Of a stretch of 64,000 nucleotides of DNA, positions 14,546 to 23,128 are shown piece by piece. Made by a program: the position numbers and the translations under genes. The notes beneath the pieces are model-generated. The model was not told the DNA's origin. It did no database searches and saw only the letters and a program-made list of their open reading frames with translations. The first letter of the stretch is position 1; each line of letters starts with the position of its first letter. The stretch is from Psychroflexus sediminis (GTDB lineage Bacteria > Bacteroidota > Bacteroidia > Flavobacteriales > Flavobacteriaceae): positions 129,933-193,932 of the forward strand of contig NZ_FNCW01000001.1 of NCBI RefSeq assembly GCF_900099815.1, given 5' to 3'.

Positions 14546-16591
14546 TTGAACAAAATTATACTTTTCCTTTTTTTCTCAATTTTTACTTGCATTACAGCTC
14601 CCTGTAATGCGCAGGGGACTACTTCATCCACAAATAAAACTGCTGAATATGTATTTATTTCAGATGGAGAGTGGACTAATCCTGATAACTGGAAGAACCA
14701 GAGCATTCCCCCTACATCTTCAAAGATCCTTATCCAGGCAAACCTGGTATTAAATGTTTCTGTAGTTTTAAGTGACCTTGAAATCAGGGATGGGGCTAGT
14801 ATTGCTATAAACTCTCAAACCCTGCTTTCAGTAACAGGCCATATCAAAAATGACGGGGAAATTTATGGAGAAGGTGAACTTGTTTTAAATGCTAGTTCAC
14901 CACAATACATCAGAGGAAACGGCAGTTATGTCAACTTACGACTGTCCAATCCAACTTCAGTTCACTTAAAGGATAAAATGGATGTATATGGCAATCTCTA
15001 TGTAGACGCTGGAAATTTTGTTACAAACAATAACCTGCATCTCAGATGCGATTTAACCACCGATAAAACTGCTCAGGTGGGCCGGGTTTCAGGTCACATC
15101 AGCGGAAAAGTTACAGTAGAACACTGCTATACAGCGAGACGAGCCTTTAGACTGGTAAGCCCGTCTGTAACTACATTTACTTCCATTCATAAGAATTGGC
15201 AGGAAGATGCAGACAGTTATTTTGATGAAGATGTGCCCGAAAATTACGGGACGCATATTACCGGTTTAAATCCAGGTGATGGTCCGGCTTACTTGCATCA
15301 GGACGGAGAAAAGGGTTTTGATTTCAGCCCTTCCGGCGATGCCTCCATGTTTGTTTTCAATAATCAACAGGCCGAATTTATTCCCATAGATAATACAAAT
15401 GTGAATAAATTGAAAGCAGGTTCTCCCTACAAGATTTTAGTGCGAGGCGACAGAAGCATAAATATTTATTCAAATTCTGCAAGTCCAACCCCTACGCGGC
15501 TTAGAGCTGAAGGTGAATTGGTGACAGGGGATTATACAAAAACCGACTTATCAACTGCTAAAGACGGATTTAGTTTAATTGGTAATCCTTATCACGCTCA
15601 AGTGGACATGAACAAAGTTCTGGCCAAATCAAAAAACATAAGGAAAGACGTGTACTATGTTTGGGATCCAAAACTGGGAGGAGTCCAGGATTTGGAAGAA
15701 GGTGGGGGACGGGGCGCTTATGTGGTCGTGGAGCTGCCTTCAGGCCGTAATTCGTCTAATTCTGAAGCCAGTCAATATCTTCAGCCGATGCAAGCTGCAT
15801 TTGTTCAAACCATTGATGAAAATGCGCTCACTGAACTTAATTTTTCTGAAACGGATAAGGTTTCTGAACAGGAACAAACCCAGGCATTTTCTACATCAGG
15901 TGAACGATATCTAAATATTCAGCTTTATAATGAGATTTCATTCAATGCAGCTAGTACACCTTCAGATGCTTTAAGAATAGACTTTGGCGAAAACAACTCA
16001 AATTCGGCCAATGATGACATTGGCAAACTCCCTAATATCGATGAAAACTTCGCAAGGCTTTTAGATCAAAACCTGGTGGCCTGGGAAAGGAGAGCCTTGC
16101 TTGAAGATGAAGAAATCTTACCGCTTTATATAGATCAGTACAGAAGAAAAAATTATATCCTGCATTTTGAAACTTCTGATGTCTTCGAAGCAGACATATA
16201 CCTGTGGGATCAATATTTAGAAACCGAAATTCTTATCTCAGAGGCAAATCCCACCTATGCCTTTAATGTGGACTCATCAGTCTCTGCATCTGTAGATGAA
16301 AACCGATTTTCTTTGAGACTGAAACCTGTTAGCCTTTCTGCATCAGAAACACAATTGTCAACTACTAAACTTTACCCGAATCCCACTCAGGGTTCTTTCA
16401 GCATTAGCGGGTTGGAAGGTGTTGAAGAAGTCAGTATTTACAATATGATAGGTCAGAGGGTTTATTCTCAACAAACAGCTAATCTCTCACAACTCCTTAT
16501 CAGGGACTTTAGTGCTGAAGCGGGAATTTACCTAGTCAAATTGACGTCTAAAAATCAAGAGCAGAGTTTTAAACTTCTGAAGGAGAATTAA
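14546..16591 (+). CDS. T9SS type A sorting domain protein (paralog of the PA14 protein)
   Basis: 681 residues, TTG start chosen because it gives a good signal peptide (MNKIILFLFFSIFTC ... CNAQG) and sits at the same distance from the promoter element as the paralog. The body lacks PA14 and calcium repeats but matches the middle region of the 9952 protein: NPDNWKNQSIPPTSSKILI, a stretch of beta-strand repeats, RAFRLVSPSVTTFTSI, YGTHITGL, ILVRGDRSI, GNPYHAQVDMNKVL, YVWDPKLGG, and SQYLQPMQAAFVQ. A type A T9SS domain (LYPNPTQGSFSISG, about 608-681) ends it. It is exported through T9SS to the surface or medium; its activity is unknown. Confidence 0.85.
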   Translation: MNKIILFLFFSIFTCITAPCNAQGTTSSTNKTAEYVFISDGEWTNPDNWKNQSIPPTSSKILIQANLVLNVSVVLSDLEIRDGASIAINSQTLLSVTGHIKNDGEIYGEGELVLNASSPQYIRGNGSYVNLRLSNPTSVHLKDKMDVYGNLYVDAGNFVTNNNLHLRCDLTTDKTAQVGRVSGHISGKVTVEHCYTARRAFRLVSPSVTTFTSIHKNWQEDADSYFDEDVPENYGTHITGLNPGDGPAYLHQDGEKGFDFSPSGDASMFVFNNQQAEFIPIDNTNVNKLKAGSPYKILVRGDRSINIYSNSASPTPTRLRAEGELVTGDYTKTDLSTAKDGFSLIGNPYHAQVDMNKVLAKSKNIRKDVYYVWDPKLGGVQDLEEGGGRGAYVVVELPSGRNSSNSEASQYLQPMQAAFVQTIDENALTELNFSETDKVSEQEQTQAFSTSGERYLNIQLYNEISFNAASTPSDALRIDFGENNSNSANDDIGKLPNIDENFARLLDQNLVAWERRALLEDEEILPLYIDQYRRKNYILHFETSDVFEADIYLWDQYLETEILISEANPTYAFNVDSSVSASVDENRFSLRLKPVSLSASETQLSTTKLYPNPTQGSFSISGLEGVEEVSIYNMIGQRVYSQQTANLSQLLIRDFSAEAGIYLVKLTSKNQEQSFKLLKEN

Positions 16592-16606
16592 ATTTACACC
16601 AACAAA

Positions 16607-16640
16607 AAAAGAGCGCTTTCTAAGCTGAAAGCGCTCTTTT
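16607..16640. terminator. Bidirectional terminator between convergent genes
   Basis: AAAAGAGCGCTTTC (16607-16620) and GAAAGCGCTCTTTT (16627-16640) form a perfect 14-bp stem with a 6-nt loop. It serves both the T9SS gene and the minus-strand M1 peptidase. Confidence 0.9.
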
Positions 16641-16659
16641 TATATGAAGTATTCCGTAT

Positions 16660-18483
16660 CTATTCCTCCAAAATCATGACGTTATTTTCACGATTCACAT
16701 CGGCCATAAAGCCAGACGGATCGATTTCAATTTTTTCAATTCCGTAGCGTGTGCTCGTAATCTCAAGATTATAAGTCGGATAAGCCCAGGCCCAGTCCTC
16801 TACAACAGTTCCCGCATTCGGTTTTTCCCATCTCATGATTCTCAATGGAATGTAGAAAGTTTCAGAAGTTCCGCCTTTGTAATCTACCTTCACTTCCAAA
16901 GGCATTGGCGTAAGCCCAATTCTTTCCAGAGTGATATTAGTGGTTTCCTGAGCAGTGTTGACATCCTTTATAGCATAATCAACAGTATTGGTAGTTCTGG
17001 TCCAGTCGTTGAGGTACCAGCTCAATTCTGCGCCGCTTACCTTTTCAGCTACGCGAATAAAATCATTGGGGGTAGGATGTTTAAATTTCCATTCATCAAA
17101 ATATCTGTTCAGGACCTGCTCTAAATTTTCCTTACCGATCAAATAGCCAAGCTGACCTAAAAATACGGCTCCTTTGGAATAGGCTGAGGTTCCATAAGCT
17201 TGGTTGTATGCATAACGATCGGCATGAGTAGTTTGTGGTTGCTCATAGCCGGAATTTGCTAGGCTTACATAACCCCTGTAGTTCCCGGCTGTTGGATTTT
17301 CTTTGTTTTGATCCATAACTTCATTCATGGCCAGACCGGAAATATAAGATGTAAAGCCTTCATCCATCCACTCATGCTGAGCTTCATCTGTAGCTAGAAT
17401 ATGCTGAAACCAGGCATGCGCCATTTCGTGAGCAGTAACGCCAACAAGACTTCCGAACTTTCTTTCGCCTGTAATTAAAGTGCACATGGCATATTCCATA
17501 CCGCCATCACCGCCTTGAATTACAGAATATTGATCGTAGGGATACAGACCGATATGTTCGTTGAAATAATCTAAAAGTTCAATGGTTTTAGACTGTAAAT
17601 TTTTCCAGTTTTCTTTAATATCTTCATTGTCTTTATACAGGAAATGAAGCGTCGTTCCGTCATTTCCGGTCACGGTATCATGGATGTAGTCTTTATCTGC
17701 AGCCCAGGCGAAATCGTGAACATCAGGAGCTATAAAGTGCCAGGTCAGTTTCTTTCCTCGTCGTTTTACATCAACGCCTTCATCCTCATAGCCATAACCC
17801 ACTTCGTTAGGGTTTTGGATATAACCGGAACCTCCTAATATAAAATCTTTATCGATTGTGATTTTTACGTCAAAGTCTGCCCACACGCCGTGGAATTCTC
17901 TGCCGATATAAGGGTCTGCATGCCAGCCTTCAAAGTCGTATTCAGCCATTTTAGGATACCATTGGGTCATAGACAGTTCTACGCCTTCAGCATTATTTCT
18001 GCCCGATCTTCTTATTTGCACAGGGACCTGTCCTTCAAACTCCATGGTGAAGGTTGAGGAATCACCCGGTAAAATCGGTTTGTGGAGCTCTACTTCCAGA
18101 ACGGTACCCACTAGCTCGTAATCTAAAGCAACTCCATCTTGGGTTAAGGACGTAGCTCTCATGAAGCCTATTTCACTTTCGCTAAGCTTGGAAATTCGAT
18201 CTCCAACTCTGGAGTCCGGATCCTGTATGGTTCTGGATCTCACGTCCATTTCACTGCCAGGCTGAAAAGCATTGAAATACATATGGTAAAAAACTCGGTT
18301 TAAGGTGTCCGGAGAATTATTCGAATACACGAGTTTTTGATCTCCTTGATATTGGTAATTGGTATCATCAAAGTCAATATCCATGTCATAATTGGCGTAT
18401 TGCTGCCAGTAATTCGTGTTATTTTGACCGAATAGCGTTGCTATTGAGATTAATAAAATAAAGGTTAAAGTGTGTTTGAGCAT
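16660..18483 (-). CDS. Secreted M1 family metallopeptidase
   Basis: 607 residues with a signal peptide (MLKHTLTFILLISIATLFGQ). The zinc site is HEMAHAW (H352, E353, H356) with the third ligand E375 in WMDEGFTSY, the M1 HExxH-x18-E spacing. The usual exopeptidase motif is represented by GGMEYAM. M1 enzymes are aminopeptidases; this periplasmic or secreted group is widespread in Bacteroidota and probably releases amino acids from peptides. It is the last gene of an operon: its ATG begins one base after the stop of the S8 protease gene. Confidence 0.92.
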   Translation of the reverse strand: MLKHTLTFILLISIATLFGQNNTNYWQQYANYDMDIDFDDTNYQYQGDQKLVYSNNSPDTLNRVFYHMYFNAFQPGSEMDVRSRTIQDPDSRVGDRISKLSESEIGFMRATSLTQDGVALDYELVGTVLEVELHKPILPGDSSTFTMEFEGQVPVQIRRSGRNNAEGVELSMTQWYPKMAEYDFEGWHADPYIGREFHGVWADFDVKITIDKDFILGGSGYIQNPNEVGYGYEDEGVDVKRRGKKLTWHFIAPDVHDFAWAADKDYIHDTVTGNDGTTLHFLYKDNEDIKENWKNLQSKTIELLDYFNEHIGLYPYDQYSVIQGGDGGMEYAMCTLITGERKFGSLVGVTAHEMAHAWFQHILATDEAQHEWMDEGFTSYISGLAMNEVMDQNKENPTAGNYRGYVSLANSGYEQPQTTHADRYAYNQAYGTSAYSKGAVFLGQLGYLIGKENLEQVLNRYFDEWKFKHPTPNDFIRVAEKVSGAELSWYLNDWTRTTNTVDYAIKDVNTAQETTNITLERIGLTPMPLEVKVDYKGGTSETFYIPLRIMRWEKPNAGTVVEDWAWAYPTYNLEITSTRYGIEKIEIDPSGFMADVNRENNVMILEE

Positions 18484-18484
18484 T

Positions 18485-20164
18485 TTATTTGGTTTTAGAA
18501 GCTAATATTAAAGCATTATACATGTTTACCATTTTCCCTGAAACTGAAATTTCATCAAATGGTTTGGTTTCCTGGGGATCTCCTCCAAGAATGACTTCCT
18601 GATCTGTGCTTAAGCCAGATTCCATCAGAACTTGTTTTACCTGGGCAGCACTTAATGAGGGATATATTGACCTGATCATGGCAGCGACTCCTGCAACATT
18701 GGGAGCGGCCATAGAAGTACCCTGAAGGAACTCGTAGGTGTTTAAAGGAGTTGTAGCATAAATAGATGAGCCAGGAGCAAATACATCTACACTGCTTTTT
18801 CCATAGTTTGAAAATCCTGAAACAAGATTTTTACCATATTCAGAGGTGATCGAGCCTACATTGATAAAATTATCTACAATGTTAGCAGGGTTTTCTGGAG
18901 TCTCATCGTTGGGGTATACCCGTTTTTTATCCAGGTTTATGCCCTCATTACCAGCAGCGTTGACGATCAGGACATCATTTTTCTCGGCATATTTTATAGC
19001 ATCGTTAACCCATCCAGGGTGCTTTGAGAAATATTTCCCAAAAGATGTATTGATAATACTAGCTCCGTTATCTACAGCATAACGGATGCCTAAAGCAATA
19101 TCTTTATCATATTCATCTCCATCCGGTACAGCTCTTATAGGCATGATCAAAACATTTTCAGCAACCCCTTTAATCCCTTTCTGATTTGCCCTGTTGGCAG
19201 CTATAATACCAGCTACATGAGTTCCGTGTTTTGCATCTTCTTTATCTTCATTAGGTCCACTCACCTCATTGTTGCCGTAAATTTTGCTTGAAAAATCATC
19301 TGCATCATCTCCTAGTATTTTGGCTCTGGCATAAAGACCCAGATTGAGATGGTATTTGATTTTATTTTTAAAATACGCCATGGCTTCAGCTAATTGATCC
19401 TGGATATCTTGAAGATCTTCACCAATATTATTCATCACATTCAGCAAAAGCATTTTTTGATTGGTGGCAATGTCATCTTGTGGCTTAAAGGCTGTCACGT
19501 TTTCTATAGTAAGAACATCGGTATCAAGTTCGATTTTTATGCTTTCCTCGGCTTCCTGTAATTGATTGTTCATCATAACATATCTATCCAGGTTGGCTTG
19601 AGCCATATTCAATTCTTTATCATATTCAGCTTTGGCAGCTTTGTAAAGTTTAAAATCTTCCAGATTTTCCTCAGCTATTTCACTCTCCAGCTTTCCTTCA
19701 AATGAATCTTGAAAATCTCTTACAATCCTGGTGAATTCGAGATTTTCCTCCACTACATCACCGAGAAAATTCCACCCGTGAATATCATCTATAAAACCAT
19801 TGTTATCATCGTCTGTTCCATTCTCTGGTATTTCATCTATATTGGTCCACACAACGCCTTCCAGGTCTTCGTGTTCTATATCGATTCCGCTATCCAAAAC
19901 GGCTACGATTACCGTTTTTCCTTCGTAATCCTTGAGGAGTTCCTCATAAGCTCTGTTGACACTCATTCCGGGAATAGTATCATTGAGTAAGTCTTTACTT
20001 CCCCAGTACTGAAGCTCCTCTTCTGTGAGTTCTACGGTTTTTTCATTGACACTTTGTAAATTGGGAATAGGTTCGGACGAAAACCTGGGCCCGGTAGCAC
20101 AACCGATTAAAAAGGCTGAGACTAAAAGGCTTAAGCCTCCAGTTTTGAAAAAATTATTGTTCAT
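18485..20164 (-). CDS. Subtilisin-like (S8) serine protease, lipoprotein
   Basis: 559 residues from the ATG at 20164; this start gives a lipoprotein signal with lipobox FLIGC. The triad is D91 (VIVAVLDSGID), H313 (HGTHVAGIIAA) and S484 (GTSMAAPNVAGV). About 220 residues separate D and H, far more than the usual 30-60; the insertion is helical and charged (EEVEENLEFTRIV-like and long Glu/Lys/Leu stretches to about 280). The protein is expected to be anchored in an outer or inner membrane leaflet. It lies between an MBL-fold hydrolase gene (10 nt upstream) and an M1 peptidase gene (1 nt downstream), so all three are cotranscribed. Substrate unknown. Confidence 0.9.
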   Translation of the reverse strand: MNNNFFKTGGLSLLVSAFLIGCATGPRFSSEPIPNLQSVNEKTVELTEEELQYWGSKDLLNDTIPGMSVNRAYEELLKDYEGKTVIVAVLDSGIDIEHEDLEGVVWTNIDEIPENGTDDDNNGFIDDIHGWNFLGDVVEENLEFTRIVRDFQDSFEGKLESEIAEENLEDFKLYKAAKAEYDKELNMAQANLDRYVMMNNQLQEAEESIKIELDTDVLTIENVTAFKPQDDIATNQKMLLLNVMNNIGEDLQDIQDQLAEAMAYFKNKIKYHLNLGLYARAKILGDDADDFSSKIYGNNEVSGPNEDKEDAKHGTHVAGIIAANRANQKGIKGVAENVLIMPIRAVPDGDEYDKDIALGIRYAVDNGASIINTSFGKYFSKHPGWVNDAIKYAEKNDVLIVNAAGNEGINLDKKRVYPNDETPENPANIVDNFINVGSITSEYGKNLVSGFSNYGKSSVDVFAPGSSIYATTPLNTYEFLQGTSMAAPNVAGVAAMIRSIYPSLSAAQVKQVLMESGLSTDQEVILGGDPQETKPFDEISVSGKMVNMYNALILASKTK

Positions 20165-20174
20165 GTTGTTTAAT

Positions 20175-21035
20175 TTAAGTAGTGAAAAGTTCATTGAAGT
20201 TAAATTTTGAATCAAGTCTGGCTCCTTTTTCGGTATCCTTCAAATTGATAACTTCGTTATGGGCATCGTGTTCTAAAAACAGGTAGTAGTTGTTGTTGAC
20301 CGCTTCTTTCAAAAAAAGTTTCTTTTCCGTCAGCGTTTTCAGAGGTCTAGTGTCGAAACCCATCACATAGGGTAATGGTATATGTCCGGCCGTAGGAAGT
20401 AAATCTGCAGTAAAGACCAGTTTTTTATCCTGATACTCAATAATGGGGATCATCTGCTTATCGGTATGTCCATCAACAAAAAGAACTTCAAATCCCAGAT
20501 TCTCATAAAAATGACGGTTTTTGGATCTTTTTAAAAAATTTAAATGACCAGACTCCTGCATAGGGAGTAAGTTTTCCTTCAGGAAAGAAGCCCTTTCTCT
20601 GTCGTTAGGATTAATCGCCCAGTCCCAGTGTTCTTGGTTGGACCATATCTTTGCATTTTTAAAAGCAGGTTCATAACCTGTTTTGTCTTTATTCCATTGG
20701 ATGGTTCCTCCGCAATGATCGAAATGCAAGTGCGTTAAAAATACATCCGTAATATCATCTCTATGAAATCCGTGTTTTTTTAAAGAGCTATCAATGGAAT
20801 GGTCTCCCCATCTGTGGTAGTGACTAAAAAATTTTTCGCTTTGTTTATTTCCCAGGCCTGTATCTATAAGGATGAGTTGTTTGCCGTGTTCTATCAAAAG
20901 GCTAGTAGCAGCAATGTCTATCATATTGTTGGCATCTGCCGGGTTCGTGCGTTGCCAGAGTGATTTTGGAACAACACCAAACATGGCTCCTCCGTCAAGT
21001 TTAAAATGTCCGGTTTCAATGGGATATAATGTCAT
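20175..21035 (-). CDS. MBL-fold metallo-hydrolase (lactonase-like)
   Basis: 286 residues. The metal signature HLHFDH is at about 101-106, followed by further ligands in FVDGHTDKQ and VFTADLLPT. The N-terminal TGHFKLDGGAMFGVVPKSLW and IDTGLGNK segments resemble the quorum-quenching lactonase/AttM-like branch of the metallo-beta-lactamase superfamily. Substrate cannot be deduced. It has no signal peptide, so it should be cytoplasmic, unlike its two operon partners downstream. First gene of the MBL-S8-M1 operon; divergent from the NhaP antiporter. Confidence 0.85.
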   Translation of the reverse strand: MTLYPIETGHFKLDGGAMFGVVPKSLWQRTNPADANNMIDIAATSLLIEHGKQLILIDTGLGNKQSEKFFSHYHRWGDHSIDSSLKKHGFHRDDITDVFLTHLHFDHCGGTIQWNKDKTGYEPAFKNAKIWSNQEHWDWAINPNDRERASFLKENLLPMQESGHLNFLKRSKNRHFYENLGFEVLFVDGHTDKQMIPIIEYQDKKLVFTADLLPTAGHIPLPYVMGFDTRPLKTLTEKKLFLKEAVNNNYYLFLEHDAHNEVINLKDTEKGARLDSKFNFNELFTT

Positions 21036-21059
21036 ATAATTATATTTTAGAGCAAAATA

Positions 21060-21096
21060 CTAAAAGAGTCTTAACTTTGGAATTCGAGTCTTTTAG
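21060..21096 (+). promoter_or_regulatory. -7 box framed by an inverted repeat, before the NhaP gene
   Basis: TAACTTTG (21072-21079) matches TAnnTTTG, 52 nt before the start. It is framed by CTAAAAGAGTC (21060-21070) and GAGTCTTTTAG (21086-21096), an 11-nt inverted repeat with one mismatch. A repressor site over the promoter is possible. Confidence 0.4.
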
Positions 21097-21131
21097 ATTA
21101 TGCTATTTTTAACGACTCAAACTTAACATTT

Positions 21132-23117
21132 ATGATTGAACTGGCAGGAATTATAATATTAGGGATTTTAGCTCAGTGGTTTGCATGGCGTTTTAAAATT
21201 CCTGCGATTTTACCACTTATTCTTATTGGACTTCTGGTAGGTCCCTTAGCTACTTTATATACTGAAGATGGGTCCAAGTTAATCGAACCTATCTGGAATG
21301 GTGAATCCGGATTGTTTCCCGGGGAGAGTTTGTTTTACTTTGTTTCACTTGCTATTGGTATTATTCTTTTTGAAGGCGGACTTACTTTAAGACGTGGTGA
21401 AATTCTCCACGTGGGACCAGTAATCGTCAAACTGATTACAGTTGCGGTAGTCGTTACCTTTATTGGGGCAGGTATGGCTGCACACTGGATTCTTGGACTG
21501 AGCTGGCAAATTTCCCTCCTGTTTTCAGGTCTCATCATTGTCACTGGTCCAACCGTTATCACCCCTATTTTAAGGAATATACCTCTAAAAAAAGATGTGT
21601 CTACGATTTTAAAATGGGAGGGGATTTTAATCGATCCCATAGGCGCTTTGGTAGCCGTATTGGTGTTTGAATTTATTTCAGCCGGAGGTGGAGAAGCGGT
21701 GACTTCTACGGTATTGATTGAATTTGGTAAAATTGTGCTTTTTGGATTTACATTTGGATTCACATTTGCCAAAGCTCTGGCTTTAGCCATTAAATCCAAG
21801 GTGATCCCACATTATTTACTGAATGTGGTTACCCTTGCTGCGGTTTTAGGTGTGTTTGTTTTAGCCGATCATTTTGCTCACGAAAGTGGGCTGCTTGCTG
21901 TGGTTATCATGGGTATTATCATGGGGAATACCAACCTGCCAAATTTGAAAGACCTGCTCTATTTCAAAGAATCACTTAGTGTATTACTGATCTCCATACT
22001 TTTTATTTTGCTGGCGGCTAATATCAATTTAGAAAATCTGCTCCTGGTAATTAACTGGGAGACACTCATCCTTTTTGCTGTGGTCGTCTTCCTGGTCAGA
22101 CCACTGGGTGTTTTCTTAAGCAGTTATAAATCGTCTTTAGAAACCAATGAAAAACTTTTCATCAGCTGGGTAGGACCAAGAGGTATTGTGGCTGCCGGGG
22201 TGGCTTCTCTGTTTGGGCTTAAACTCGTAGAACAAGGTATCCCCAGTGCCGAATTAATCACACCTCTGGTATTTATAATAGTATTGGGTACTGTTCTTTT
22301 AAATGCGACTACAGCCAGGCCTTTTGCCAAGCTGGTGGGTGTGTTTTTAAAAGAATCTCAGGGTATATTAATCGTTGGATCGTCTTCTTTTTCAAGAATT
22401 ATCGCCAAATATCTTAAGGATAACGATCGGCATGTGGTGATCGTGGACAACAACAAAAGCAATATTGATAAGGCTAAAGAGATGGGACTGGAAGCTATAA
22501 ATGCCAATATTTATTCAGATGACTTGATAGATAATGTAGAATTGAGTGATGTCGGTTATCTTATGGCTTTAACCGGGAATACAGCGGTCAATAAAAAAGC
22601 TATCGAGAATTTTGCCAAGCAATTTGGTGAGCGAGGCACTTACCGGGTGATCTCTTCTGAAGAAATGGAAGACCCGGAAAACAACCCTGATGACGGTTTA
22701 TTCTCTCAAACCGACGATTACATCAAACTTGTAAATCTTACGAGAAAATATCCTGAAATTCATGAAATAGCTCTCAATTCTCACGAACACTTTGAAGGCT
22801 TAATCGAAATAACAAAAGTAGAGCCTGAAATTATCCCGCTCTTTATAAAGACCCCTGAGGGGCAACTTGAGATTTTACCAAACAACGCCAAAGAACTTGA
22901 TGTAGAGCCTGAATCTAAATTGGTTTATCTGGGAAAATCCTTTGACAAGGAGCCCTCCAAGATGGTGGTGGAAGATCAATCCATAAAGGAAGAGGAAGGT
23001 GATAAAGAAATAGAGAGGGAAAAGAATCAAGATCAAAAAGAAAAAGACTCTGGTGAAGATTCTGAGGAGGATAAAGAAACTGAAGAAGAGAATGATAAAG
23101 ATAAGAAGGAGTCTTAA
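21132..23117 (+). CDS. NhaP-type Na+(K+)/H+ antiporter with RCK domain
   Basis: 661 residues. About twelve transmembrane helices (1-400) form a CPA1 cation/proton antiporter; conserved parts include GLLVGP, ILFEGGLTL, SGLIIVTGPTVITPIL, and WEGILIDPIGAL with the ion-binding aspartate. A TrkA-N/RCK nucleotide-binding domain follows (about 410-540, starting ILIVGSSSFSRIIAKYL), then a TrkA-C-like segment. The last 50 residues are an extremely charged Glu/Lys/Asp tail. It should expel Na+ or K+ under salt or alkaline stress, gated by a nucleotide or ion binding to the RCK part. dprA follows 11 nt later. Confidence 0.9.
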   Translation: MIELAGIIILGILAQWFAWRFKIPAILPLILIGLLVGPLATLYTEDGSKLIEPIWNGESGLFPGESLFYFVSLAIGIILFEGGLTLRRGEILHVGPVIVKLITVAVVVTFIGAGMAAHWILGLSWQISLLFSGLIIVTGPTVITPILRNIPLKKDVSTILKWEGILIDPIGALVAVLVFEFISAGGGEAVTSTVLIEFGKIVLFGFTFGFTFAKALALAIKSKVIPHYLLNVVTLAAVLGVFVLADHFAHESGLLAVVIMGIIMGNTNLPNLKDLLYFKESLSVLLISILFILLAANINLENLLLVINWETLILFAVVVFLVRPLGVFLSSYKSSLETNEKLFISWVGPRGIVAAGVASLFGLKLVEQGIPSAELITPLVFIIVLGTVLLNATTARPFAKLVGVFLKESQGILIVGSSSFSRIIAKYLKDNDRHVVIVDNNKSNIDKAKEMGLEAINANIYSDDLIDNVELSDVGYLMALTGNTAVNKKAIENFAKQFGERGTYRVISSEEMEDPENNPDDGLFSQTDDYIKLVNLTRKYPEIHEIALNSHEHFEGLIEITKVEPEIIPLFIKTPEGQLEILPNNAKELDVEPESKLVYLGKSFDKEPSKMVVEDQSIKEEEGDKEIEREKNQDQKEKDSGEDSEEDKETEEENDKDKKES

Positions 23118-23128
23118 TCAAGCTTAAG

